A stretch of 14,173 nt of DNA, from assembly GCA_025351525.1 (NCBI GenBank), contig JANXVV010000123.1:1-14173 (forward strand). Reading direction: 5' to 3'. Made by a program: the position numbers and the translations under genes. Below, in pieces: positions 8,702 to 14,173 of the stretch (its first letter is position 1; each line of letters begins with the position of its first letter). This stretch comes from Humisphaera sp. Lineage in GTDB: Bacteria; Planctomycetota; Phycisphaerae; Tepidisphaerales; Tepidisphaeraceae. Under the pieces are notes generated by a model. The model was given only the letters and a program-made list of their open reading frames with translations, was not told the origin of the DNA and ran no database searches.

Positions 8702-9880
8702 TCATCCCGCGATTCGCCGCACATAGGGGATTCGCATCACCACGGCGATCACCGCAAGGCTCAGGCCGTACACCAAGGTCGCCATGAGCGGGATGCCCAG
8801 CCAGATGTTCGGCCATTCCGGTCCGAAGTAATACGATATCCAATGATCGTAGACACCGGGAATCCAGATTCTTCGGGTGTACAAAATTTCCCGGAACATC
8901 GGGTGGATCAGATAGATCCCGAGCGTCGTCCCCGCCCACCAACCCACCCGCCGTCGTGCCAATTCAGACTGCGGCCAGGGCCTGTTGAAAATAGTCACGA
9001 AGAGCAGCCATGCGCACATCGCCATGAGGATGCGGACCGGGCTGAGGAAATCGAATTGCAGCATCTCCAGCGAAGGAGGGCCTTTGAGAAATGTTTTCGG
9101 GGTGTGGAAAAGATGCACCGTCCATCCCGTGCCCAGCAGCAGCACCAGATACGAGGCGACGAACCCAGCCCAGGCCCGGCGCAATCCGCGTGCGGTGAGC
9201 ACGGTGTCGCGCAGCAGATAGCCGAGCAGGTAATATCCGACAAACGGCACGAATCGGGCGAACACGCTGGGCTCATTGTCGGTGATGGAGTTCATGAGGC
9301 TGTCCCCCGCGCTCAGCACGAGGGCCATGCCGACGGTCCAGCACTGCATTTTACGATGGGTGTGCCGCAGCCAGACCCTCAGCATCGGTGTGAAGAGATA
9401 GAGCCCCGCGATCCGGAAAATAAAGTGAAGATGAATGTAGGGCTTCCCGAGCGCCAGGTTCAACCACGCTGCTTTCCAGGAGGGCCGCCAACCGGTGTAC
9501 TTCACATCGAACCACATGAAGAACGCCGTCCAGAACACCAACGGCACCCCGATGCGCAGAAGCCTCTTACGATAAAAATGGTGGGAGGGTTCGGCCCTGG
9601 CCGGATCGAGCAACAGCGCGCCGGAGAGCATGATGTACACCGGCACGGCCCAGCGGGTGAGCGAATCCCAAAGATTGCAGATCCACCAGTTCCGATCGAG
9701 CACCTCCGTGCTGAACAACCGCAGTTCGGCCACGTGCCCGACCACCACGGCGATCGTGCCGAAGATGCGGATGGCGTCGCCGTAGTACATCCGGCGGGGT
9801 TGGCTTGGCGCGGGGGCGAACACGGAATCGGCATCGATCGCGGAGACGGGGGTCGGACTTTGAAGATTCACTGCTTCCAT
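8702..9880 (-). CDS. Acyltransferase-3 family integral membrane protein
   Basis: A 392-residue polytopic membrane protein of the acyltransferase-3 (OafA/OpgC-like) family. Members transfer acetyl or other acyl groups across the membrane to sugars, peptidoglycan, glucans or glycopeptides. After a roughly 30-residue polar N-terminus comes Y33-G-D-A-I-R38-I-F-G-T-I-A-V-V-V-G-H49. The Arg and His eleven residues apart on the first membrane helix are as expected for the family. About ten hydrophobic helices follow, including VPVYIMLSGALLLD, IGVPLVFWTAFFMWF and, late, GTTLGIYLIHPMF, whose His is also typical. The ATG at 9880 has no clear Shine-Dalgarno. The gene lies 73 bases upstream of the macroglobulin gene on the same strand, so co-transcription is possible but unproven. 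The acceptor cannot be read from the sequence; peptidoglycan or a periplasmic glycan would fit the neighbours. Confidence 0.87.
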   Translation of the reverse strand: MEAVNLQSPTPVSAIDADSVFAPAPSQPRRMYYGDAIRIFGTIAVVVGHVAELRLFSTEVLDRNWWICNLWDSLTRWAVPVYIMLSGALLLDPARAEPSHHFYRKRLLRIGVPLVFWTAFFMWFDVKYTGWRPSWKAAWLNLALGKPYIHLHFIFRIAGLYLFTPMLRVWLRHTHRKMQCWTVGMALVLSAGDSLMNSITDNEPSVFARFVPFVGYYLLGYLLRDTVLTARGLRRAWAGFVASYLVLLLGTGWTVHLFHTPKTFLKGPPSLEMLQFDFLSPVRILMAMCAWLLFVTIFNRPWPQSELARRRVGWWAGTTLGIYLIHPMFREILYTRRIWIPGVYDHWISYYFGPEWPNIWLGIPLMATLVYGLSLAVIAVVMRIPYVRRIAG

Positions 9881-9934
9881 CGGGGGGTCGCTTTTCGTGT
9901 TCGCAAAATTCTCGATAATAGGTTTGAGTCACAC

Positions 9935-10011
9935 TGTCATCCTGAGGCACTCCGAAGGATCTGGCACACTTGCAGTACCGGCCAGATTCTTCGGGGTACC
10001 TCAGAATGACA
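9935..10011. repeat. Interspersed imperfect inverted repeat, TGTCATCCTGAG type
   Basis: Two 30-base arms, 9935-9964 (beginning TGTCATCCTGAGG, ending GGATCTGG) and 9982-10011 (ending CCTCAGAATGACA), are reverse complements with four mismatches, separated by 17 bases. The element fills much of the 172-base gap between the SUMF1 gene and the acyltransferase gene; no gene is seen there. Similar GTCATCCTGAG/CAGAATGAC repeats are familiar to me from many bacterial genomes. It lacks a T-run after the stem, so it is not a standard intrinsic terminator, although the transcript could still fold. Confidence 0.88.
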
Positions 10012-10052
10012 TGCGGGTCGTCGGGATTGTCAGTTCACAAAAGCGGCCCAAA

Positions 10053-11291
10053 CTATTTCCCGGATCGCGGCTCCACCACCACCCGAAACCCCACCTGGTC
10101 GTTCCGCATGTCCGGCTGCTTTTCATCGCCGGGCGATCCCCACCGCACCGCCGATCGGCAGGCGCTGGCCGGGTCGCTCCACGATCCGCCCCGCCGCACC
10201 CGATTGTACAGGTTGGCCGGATCGACCCATCCCGATCCATTGGCGGGCGCGTTTTCATAATCATCGTGCAGCGTGTCCCGGCACCACTCCCACACGTTGC
10301 CGTGCATGTCGAACAGTCCCCAGGCGTTGGCCTGGTAACTGCCGACAGGGGTGGTTTTCCCTCGTGTCGTTTTGCGGTCTCCACTGTTGAAATTCGCGTG
10401 ATCCGGCAGGAGCGCAGTGCCGAACGCGAATTGTGTCCCCGTGCCCGCCCGGCAGGCGTATTCCCACTCGGCCTCGGTGGGCAATCGCACGATCACCCCC
10501 AGCCGGGTCGACACCTCCGCACACCAGTTCGTCGCATCGTTCCAACTGATCCCATCCGCCGGGAATTGATCGCCGACATTCGAGCGCGACTGGTTGCCGC
10601 GAATCACATTCCACTGCGCCTGCGTCACTTCAAACTTGCCCAGATAGAACGGCTTGGCGATCGTCACGAGATGGGCCGGGCTTTCGCTGATGTCGCGATC
10701 GGGGTCGCTCTTCGGAGATCCCATGATGAATCGGCCCGGTTGAATGCGGACCAGATCCAGCTTCACCCCGTTTCCCAGATCGAGGGTCGCCACCGGTCCG
10801 GCGAGCCGGGACATCCGGCTTTGCGACTGGCGAAGATGTTGCCGCCACAGTTGCAGGCTCGCGCCGAAAAAGCAGAGGAACACCACTGAGGCGACCACCC
10901 ACGGAAGAGCCGCGCCGCGCCGGGAAAAGAGGTGGCATGGGCGTCCCGCCCATGTTTTTTTGGGACCAAGAACTCGGACGTCAATCACTTCCAGGTGATC
11001 CGAAGCGCTGGGTGCCACAGGTCGCGGTACTTCGAGACCTGTGGCTTTCGGCCAAGCCGGCACAGGTCTGCTCCGAAAATGACCGCCAGTTAGTACGAAG
11101 TACGTGCAAATCGCGGTCATTTGCACGCGGTAGCGTGCCCAGCGTCGCGTGTGTGCGGTACGCCGCACATGACGACTCGGAGTACCGAGACCTGTGGCAC
11201 CCGACCCAAGCGTGGAAGTCATTTCGGGCGCATCATTAAAAGCACGGGCGAGACGCCCATGCCACCTGCTTTTCAATCCGTTCAAGCTCAT
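10053..11291 (-). CDS. SUMF1/FGE-sulfatase-domain protein, membrane-anchored, N-terminus interrupted by repeats
   Basis: The C-terminal 225 or so residues (about 180-408) form a SUMF1 domain: GRFIMGSP near 188-195, FEVTQAQW, RLPTEAEWEYACRAG, NVWEWC, RRGGSWSDPASACRSAVR and QVGFRVV. A single hydrophobic helix (about residues 131-150) precedes it, suggesting a domain anchored outside the cytoplasm. In true formylglycine-generating enzyme two cysteines follow the GGS motif. Here the first is Asp373 and only Cys378 remains, so sulfatase activation is unlikely and a binding or other role fits better. The chosen ATG lies one base after the TAA of the upstream SGNH gene, which suggests translational coupling. 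It gives only six ordinary residues (MSLNGL) before about 116 residues encoded by a repeat island. The frame is open further to 11396. Internal starts at GTG 10898 (just before the helix) or ATG 10814 are alternatives. The domain is certain, the start is not. Confidence 0.85.
   Translation of the reverse strand: MSLNGLKSRWHGRLARAFNDAPEMTSTLGSGATGLGTPSRHVRRTAHTRRWARYRVQMTAICTYFVLTGGHFRSRPVPAWPKATGLEVPRPVAPSASDHLEVIDVRVLGPKKTWAGRPCHLFSRRGAALPWVVASVVFLCFFGASLQLWRQHLRQSQSRMSRLAGPVATLDLGNGVKLDLVRIQPGRFIMGSPKSDPDRDISESPAHLVTIAKPFYLGKFEVTQAQWNVIRGNQSRSNVGDQFPADGISWNDATNWCAEVSTRLGVIVRLPTEAEWEYACRAGTGTQFAFGTALLPDHANFNSGDRKTTRGKTTPVGSYQANAWGLFDMHGNVWEWCRDTLHDDYENAPANGSGWVDPANLYNRVRRGGSWSDPASACRSAVRWGSPGDEKQPDMRNDQVGFRVVVEPRSGK
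10925..10961 (+). repeat. Palindromic repeat family A, left copy (GGTGGCATGGGCGT)
   Basis: The core GGTGGCATGGGCGT followed by CCCGCCCATG (10931-10954) contains the dyad ATGGGCG/CGCCCAT. It matches the reverse complement of 11243-11266 at 22 of 24 bases and has A- and T-runs on its two sides. It forms the left border of the repeat island inside the SUMF1 reading frame. One frame reads HGRDAHAT, a peptide I remember from spurious repeat-derived ORFs in Planctomycetota and Verrucomicrobiota. Confidence 0.85.
11010..11045 (+). repeat. Palindromic repeat family B, hairpin copy 1 (GGGTGCCACAGGTC)
   Basis: GCCACAGGTC (11014-11023) and GACCTGTGGC (11036-11045) form a perfect 10-bp stem around a 12-base loop. 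The first 34 bases match 14101-14134 with one mismatch, in the same orientation. Confidence 0.88.
11180..11202 (-). repeat. Palindromic repeat family B, copy 2 (inverted)
   Basis: GACCTGTGGCACCC (11189-11202) is a perfect reverse complement of 11010-11023. It is preceded by GAGTACC, which continues the family B consensus (GGTACTC on the other strand). A more degenerate piece, CACAGGTCTGCTCCGA, lies at 11061-11076. Confidence 0.82.
11238..11273 (-). repeat. Palindromic repeat family A, right copy (inverted)
   Basis: A 36-base element starting AAAAGCA and ending TGCTTTT, so its own ends are inverted repeats of 7 bases. The inner dyad is GGGCG/CGCCC. It is the mirror partner of 10925-10961. It lies 15 bases inside the ATG at 11291 of the SUMF1 frame. 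Confidence 0.85.
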
Positions 11292-11292
11292 T

Positions 11293-12135
11293 TTATTCAC
11301 CGGCTTCCCTCGAGTGCATCTCCCCCGTCCGAGATGCGATCTCCTGGAGATACAGCGCATCGGTTTCATCCATCGCGATCCATTCCCGCGCGCCATCCTG
11401 GATGGTGCGACTCAAACCGACGGGGCTTCGGCCATAGAAATAGCGATAAAAACAGCACGCCGTCAAATACGATCCCGCCCGCGAGGGATGCTTTCCATCG
11501 ACATCGTGCAGCTCCAAAGCCGGCCGGCCCGCGTTGGCCCGCTCAAATGCAAGCCCCACCGGCACCACCGCCGCACCGATCTCGCGGCCCAGCGCCCGAT
11601 ACGCCTCGGCCAAAATCGATTGCATCTCCGGCTCCTGTTTTTTCGACCACGTCATAAAGAGCACGGTCTTCGCGCCGACTTTCCTGATCTCCAGATCCAA
11701 CAGTCTGGCATACCGGAAGAAAGCAGCGCGCCGATTCAGCGGGCCTTCGCTGTGATCCTGCAAAACCACACAGTCCCAATTCCCCTCCCGAATCCGTCCG
11801 ACCGCACGGCCCCATCGCCAGTGCTCTTCCAGATCCATCCCGCTGCCGGTGACCTGCTCGTACATCGGCGGCCTCTCCATCCACCCGCGCGATGAAGTCG
11901 CGATCTTCGTCCCGATCAGAACCTGCCCTCCCCAATACCCCGTGAAACTGTTTCCGATGAACAAAACCCGCAGCCCCCCCGCCGGCCGCGCGCCCGGCGG
12001 CAACGGGCGCGGATCCACCCACGTCGGCTGCGCACGCCAATACCCCGACTCCGGCCCCAGCGCCGAATCCCACCCGATCACCCCCATCGCCAACAGCGCG
12101 GCCAGCCACAGCGTTTGCGAACGATGGAGGATCAT
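11293..12135 (-). CDS. Exported SGNH/GDSL-like hydrolase
   Basis: A 280-residue protein with an N-terminal hydrophobic segment (LWLAALLAMGVI, about residues 9-20), read as a signal peptide or anchor. The SGNH fold is shown by VLFIGNSFT (block I, nucleophile Ser63 in GNS rather than GDS), VTGSGM (possible block II glycine), CVVLQDHSEG (about 122-131) and D213-G-K-H216-P-S-R-A-G-S-Y-L, the Asp-His part of the triad. Such proteins are typically esterases acting on acetylated sugars or lipids; the substrate is unknown. The start ATG at 12135 has no clear Shine-Dalgarno. The stop lies one base before the ATG of the SUMF1 protein, suggesting one transcript and perhaps linked roles outside the cytoplasm. 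On the other side it is divergent from the TauE permease, across a repeat-filled gap. Confidence 0.82.
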   Translation of the reverse strand: MILHRSQTLWLAALLAMGVIGWDSALGPESGYWRAQPTWVDPRPLPPGARPAGGLRVLFIGNSFTGYWGGQVLIGTKIATSSRGWMERPPMYEQVTGSGMDLEEHWRWGRAVGRIREGNWDCVVLQDHSEGPLNRRAAFFRYARLLDLEIRKVGAKTVLFMTWSKKQEPEMQSILAEAYRALGREIGAAVVPVGLAFERANAGRPALELHDVDGKHPSRAGSYLTACCFYRYFYGRSPVGLSRTIQDGAREWIAMDETDALYLQEIASRTGEMHSREAGE

Positions 12136-12165
12136 GTGGGGGGAAAGTTAGCTTAAGAAGTTGTT

Positions 12166-12246
12166 AGTGGATAGTGGACAGTGGATAGTAATTCAATGCG
12201 ACCGTTTTTCTCTTTACTTTCCACTCTCCACTATCCACTTTCCACT
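12166..12246. repeat. Inverted repeat, AGTGGATAGTGG type, between divergent genes
   Basis: The left arm (12166-12189) is built from AGTGGATAGTGG plus a second AGTGGATAGT. The right arm (12216-12246) contains CCACTCTCCACTATCCACT and further TTCCACT units. The arms are imperfect complements around a roughly 26-base spacer. Each arm is itself made of short GTGGA/TCCAC tandem units. The repeat ends six bases before the ATG at 12253 and would be read through as codons from the GTG at 12181. Similar elements are known to me from other bacterial genomes. Confidence 0.82.
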
Positions 12247-12252
12247 TCCCCC

Positions 12253-13068
12253 ATGCCAATTTTCTGGTGGGCGGTGGCCCTCCTCGCCATCTTTCTGATC
12301 GGAATGACCAAGAGCGGTTTCGGCAGCGGGGTGGGGCTGATGGTGGTGCCGATGATGGCGCTGGCGATGCCGCACATTTTGCCCGAGCGCGGCGAGCGCG
12401 CGACGCTGGGGCTGGTGCTGCCGCTGCTGGTGGCGGGGGATTTGATCGCGGTCTACCAGTATCGCCGCCTGTTCAGCCGGGAAATCATCCGTCGACTGAT
12501 GCGCGGCACGATCCTCGGTTTGATCGGGGGGGGACTGCTGCTGATCTGGTTCCACAACAGACCGCCGGCGGTGGCGACGCTGCTGATCCGCCTGGAGATC
12601 GGCGCGGAGGCCGTGGTGCTGGTCGGGCTGAACGGATGGCGCACCCTGCGCGGCGGGCAAGCGGCGTACACCCCGAGCGTCTGGAAGGATGATGCCGTCG
12701 GTTCCCTCGCCGCCGCCAGCAGCACGCTGGCCCACGCCGCCGGGCCGATCATCACGCTCTACCTTCTGCCCCAACAACTGGGCCGGGATGTCTTCGTCGG
12801 CACGAGCGCCATCTACTTCTTCATCGTCAACACCGCCAAGCTGCCGGTCTACGGGTACGGCGGGCTTTTCACCGATGCCTCGCCCCTGTTCAGCCTGCGG
12901 TTTCTGCCCGTGGTCGCGATCGGCGCGGTGGCCGGGTGGTGGGTCAAGAGCCGGATCAGCGATCTGATTTTCTCGCGGATCGTCTATAGTGTCACCTTTT
13001 GCCTGGGATGGTATCTGCTGATCGACGCGGCGATGAAGTTGTGGAGGGGAACACAGGCCGTTGCGTAG
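12253..13068 (+). CDS. TauE/SafE family membrane permease (sulfite/sulfonate or other anion exporter-like)
   Basis: A 271-residue polytopic inner-membrane protein of the TauE/SafE (formerly DUF81) family. Members move sulfite, sulfoacetate and other small anions, but most have no proven substrate. The first half opens with FWWAVALLAIFLIGMTKSGFGSGVGLMVVPMMALAMP, the typical helix-and-glycine signature. The second half carries the repeat-equivalent ASSTLAHAAGPIITLYLLP, then FVGTSAIYFFIVNTAKLPVYGYGGLF; about seven to eight helices in all. The frame extends upstream to a GTG at 12181, but those 24 residues are encoded by an inverted repeat. The ATG at 12253 gives a normal family N-terminus and is preferred, although no Shine-Dalgarno precedes it. 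No sulfur-metabolism gene is nearby, so the substrate is open. Confidence 0.87.
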   Translation: MPIFWWAVALLAIFLIGMTKSGFGSGVGLMVVPMMALAMPHILPERGERATLGLVLPLLVAGDLIAVYQYRRLFSREIIRRLMRGTILGLIGGGLLLIWFHNRPPAVATLLIRLEIGAEAVVLVGLNGWRTLRGGQAAYTPSVWKDDAVGSLAAASSTLAHAAGPIITLYLLPQQLGRDVFVGTSAIYFFIVNTAKLPVYGYGGLFTDASPLFSLRFLPVVAIGAVAGWWVKSRISDLIFSRIVYSVTFCLGWYLLIDAAMKLWRGTQAVA

Positions 13069-13163
13069 GCAGGGGTCCGCCCGTGGCAATGGTGAGGGTG
13101 CCACCACCCGGTTCAACGGATCGCAGTGACGTTTGAAAAATAATCCGAGGCATCGCATTCCAT

Positions 13164-13167
13164 GGAG
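13164..13167 (+). promoter_or_regulatory. Ribosome binding site favouring the internal start of the SDR gene
   Basis: GGAG lies six bases before the ATG at 13174. The upstream in-frame ATG (13162) has only a GAGG eleven bases away, so the second ATG is the better start. Confidence 0.55.
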
Positions 13168-13173
13168 AATCGA

Positions 13174-13947
13174 ATGATCGACAAAGTGGCTCTGATCACC
13201 GGCGCCTCGCGCGGCATTGGCCGGGGGATCGCCCTGGCTTTGGCGGGCGAGCGGTTTCGCTGTGTCATCAATTACGCCTCAAATGCCGTCGCCGCCGAAG
13301 AGGTGCGGGAACAGATCGAGCAGGCGGGCGGCGGCGCGATCGTGGTGCGGGCCGATATTTCCGTGGCGGCGGATCGGCGGCATCTGGTCGACACTGCGAT
13401 GGACTCTTTCGGCCGCATCGATCTGCTGGTGAACAACGCCGGCATCACCTCTCCGGGCCGGGCGGATTTGCTGGAGGCGGCGGAAGAGAGCTTCGACCGC
13501 GTGATGGCGACGAATCTCAAAGGCCCTTTCTTTCTCAGCCAATTGATCGCACGGCAGATGATCGCGGGGATCGAGAAGGGTTTCCAGCAGGCCCCGAAGA
13601 TCGTGAACATCACCAGCATCAGCGCGTATGCCGCGAGCGTCAACCGCGGGGATTACTGCATCGCCAAGGCGGGGCTGTCGATGATGACGCAACTCTTCGC
13701 CGCGCGGTTGGCGGAGTACGGCATCAACGTCTACGAGATTCGGCCCGGGGTGATCGAGACCGATATGACCAGCCCCGTAAAGGCGAAGTACGACAAGCTG
13801 ATCGCCGAGGGACTCACGCCGATCAAACGCTGGGGACGGGCGGAGGATGTGGCGAAGGCGGTGGTGGCGATCGCGCGCGACCTGCTGCCGTTCAGCACGG
13901 GGGAAGTAATCAACGTCGATGGGGGGTATCACCTGCGGAGACTCTAG
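13174..13947 (+). CDS. Short-chain dehydrogenase/reductase, FabG-like (3-oxoacyl-ACP reductase family)
   Basis: A 257-residue cytoplasmic NAD(P)-dependent oxidoreductase of the classical SDR family. The cofactor motif is T9-G-A-S-R-G-I-G16, followed by NNAG (87-90), the structural Asn114 in ATNLKG, and the catalytic Ser148, Tyr161 and Lys165 in [31 protein letters not shown] and the C-terminal [13 protein letters not shown] complete the family pattern. All catalytic residues are present and the length is normal. Many proteins of this subgroup are named 3-ketoacyl-ACP reductase, but no other fatty-acid gene is nearby. It may equally oxidise a sugar or sugar acid, as relatives encoded near carbohydrate genes do. 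The frame also opens at ATG 13162. The TauE permease gene ends about 105 bases upstream on the same strand; whether they are co-transcribed is unclear. Confidence 0.9.
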   Translation: MIDKVALITGASRGIGRGIALALAGERFRCVINYASNAVAAEEVREQIEQAGGGAIVVRADISVAADRRHLVDTAMDSFGRIDLLVNNAGITSPGRADLLEAAEESFDRVMATNLKGPFFLSQLIARQMIAGIEKGFQQAPKIVNITSISAYAASVNRGDYCIAKAGLSMMTQLFAARLAEYGINVYEIRPGVIETDMTSPVKAKYDKLIAEGLTPIKRWGRAEDVAKAVVAIARDLLPFSTGEVINVDGGYHLRRL

Positions 13948-13980
13948 CACTCCGCCCGCACTCACCCGGAAAATTCAGAC

Positions 13981-14075
13981 TCACCGCGAAGGCACGAAGA
14001 ACGCGAAGGGAATGATTCAGTTGCAATCCCTTATGATCAAAATGCTGCTTCGTGTTCTTCGTGCCCTCGTGGTGA
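13981..14075. repeat. Interspersed inverted repeat, CACGAAG type, downstream of the SDR gene
   Basis: The arms are 13981-14008 (TCACCGCGAAGGCACGAAG...) and 14048-14075 (CTTCGTGTTCTTCGTGCCC...). They are 28 bases each, reverse complements with three mismatches, around a 39-base spacer. A second, perfect 11-base pair, GGAATGATTCA (14009-14019) and TGAATCATTCC (14073-14083), overlaps it. No gene is seen in 13948-14173. I recognise the CACGAAG/CTTCGTG style of repeat from other bacterial genomes. It could act as a transcript 3'-end structure for the SDR gene but has no T-run. Confidence 0.88.
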
Positions 14076-14100
14076 ATCATTCCGGCTGAAGGCGCGTGTC

Positions 14101-14173
14101 GGGTGCCACAGGTCGCGGTACTCCGAGACCTGTGTCTTACTTCGGTGGCTAAAGAACACAGGTCTCGGAGTAC
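14101..14173 (+). repeat. Palindromic repeat family B, copy 3, with long perfect hairpin, running off the window edge
   Basis: GTACTCCGAGACCTGTGT (14118-14135) and its exact reverse complement at 14156-14173 form an 18-bp perfect stem around a 20-base loop. An alternative smaller stem is CACAGGTC (14107-14114) with GACCTGTG (14127-14134). The first 34 bases match 11010-11043 with one mismatch. The second arm stops at the window end, so a further mirrored GACC/GGCACCC tail may lie beyond. Confidence 0.88.

Larger units (their letters stand above)
10925..11273. repeat. Nested inverted-repeat island (possible MITE-like insertion) in the SUMF1 gene start
   Basis: This stretch of about 349 bases is bounded by inverted copies of family A. 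Inside those lie inverted copies of family B (11010-11045 and 11189-11202). The centre is full of short dyads: AAATGACCGC (11077-11086) with GCGGTCATTT (11113-11122); GTGCAAAT (11104-11111) with ATTTGCAC (11119-11126); GTGCGG (11153-11158) with CCGCAC (11163-11168). No transposase or other convincing gene is seen. Removing 348 bases (10926-11273) would join MSLNGL directly to SRRGAALPWVVASVVF in frame, so the island may be an in-frame insertion. I saw no clear target-site duplication. Confidence 0.7.

Noticed and set aside
8843..10009. Long plus-strand open frame of 388 codons opposite the acyltransferase gene
   Set aside because: It lies antisense to a clear membrane protein. Its product is a compositionally odd, Arg/His/Pro/Glu-rich chain with no recognisable motif, typical of a GC-rich shadow frame.
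9935..10011. Intrinsic terminator for the SUMF1 gene
   Set aside because: The arms are long but imperfect and no T-run follows on the minus strand. It matches an interspersed repeat family better than a terminator.
11010..11202. Possible CRISPR array from repeated GCCACAGGTC units
   Set aside because: There are only two to three copies, in opposite orientations, without regular unique spacers or cas genes. They are inverted palindromic repeats instead.
10053..11396. Full 447-codon frame as the SUMF1 protein, starting at ATG 11396
   Set aside because: That start overlaps the SGNH gene by about 100 bases within its conserved coding region. The ATG at 11291, one base past the SGNH stop, is far more plausible.
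13084..13124. Hairpin GTGGCA...TGCCAC between the TauE and SDR genes as a terminator or operator
   Set aside because: Only six base pairs with a long loop and no T-run, so too weak to support a function.
12214..13158. Minus-strand open frame of 314 codons opposite the TauE permease gene
   Set aside because: It is Gln/Arg/His-rich, with no domain, and antisense to a permease with clear family motifs.

Overview
The window looks like chromosomal DNA from a GC-rich, free-living Gram-negative bacterium. The best guess is Planctomycetota (for example Phycisphaerae) or Verrucomicrobiota. This rests on gene content (CE7 acetyl esterase, SGNH hydrolase, SUMF1-domain protein, envelope PBP1C/alpha-2-macroglobulin pair) and on several palindromic repeat families that I remember from those genomes. 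It is an inference from memory, not a taxonomic assignment. No rRNA, tRNA, CRISPR array, integrase or transposase gene was seen.

Layout. At the left edge, a CE7 acetylxylan esterase/cephalosporin-C deacetylase runs in from outside (+), missing its N-terminus. It converges, 10 bases apart, on a minus-strand envelope cluster. Read 5' to 3' on the minus strand, that cluster is an integral-membrane acyltransferase-3 protein (8702-9880), a 1958-residue thioester-containing bacterial alpha-2-macroglobulin (2752-8628), and penicillin-binding protein 1C (457-2577). The last two are the known yfhM-pbpC type pair: PBP1C makes or repairs peptidoglycan, and the macroglobulin is thought to trap proteases that breach the envelope. 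A second minus-strand pair follows: an exported SGNH/GDSL-like hydrolase (11293-12135), with a membrane-anchored SUMF1/FGE-like protein (10053-11291) starting one base after its stop. On the plus strand lie a TauE/SafE permease (12253-13068) and a FabG-like short-chain dehydrogenase (13174-13947).

The most distinctive aspect is what lies between and inside the genes. At least five unrelated palindromic or inverted-repeat families fill most of the larger gaps. In three places they reach coding starts. The longest pbpC reading frame begins inside a C/G-rich palindrome. The permease frame extends back through a GTGGATA-type inverted repeat. A roughly 348-base nested inverted-repeat island sits in frame between the apparent start codon and the membrane segment of the SUMF1 protein. 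One family in that island recurs at the right edge with a perfect 18-bp hairpin. The coding genes belong to known families. The repeat island and the repeat-driven remodelling of gene starts are the parts most worth a second look.
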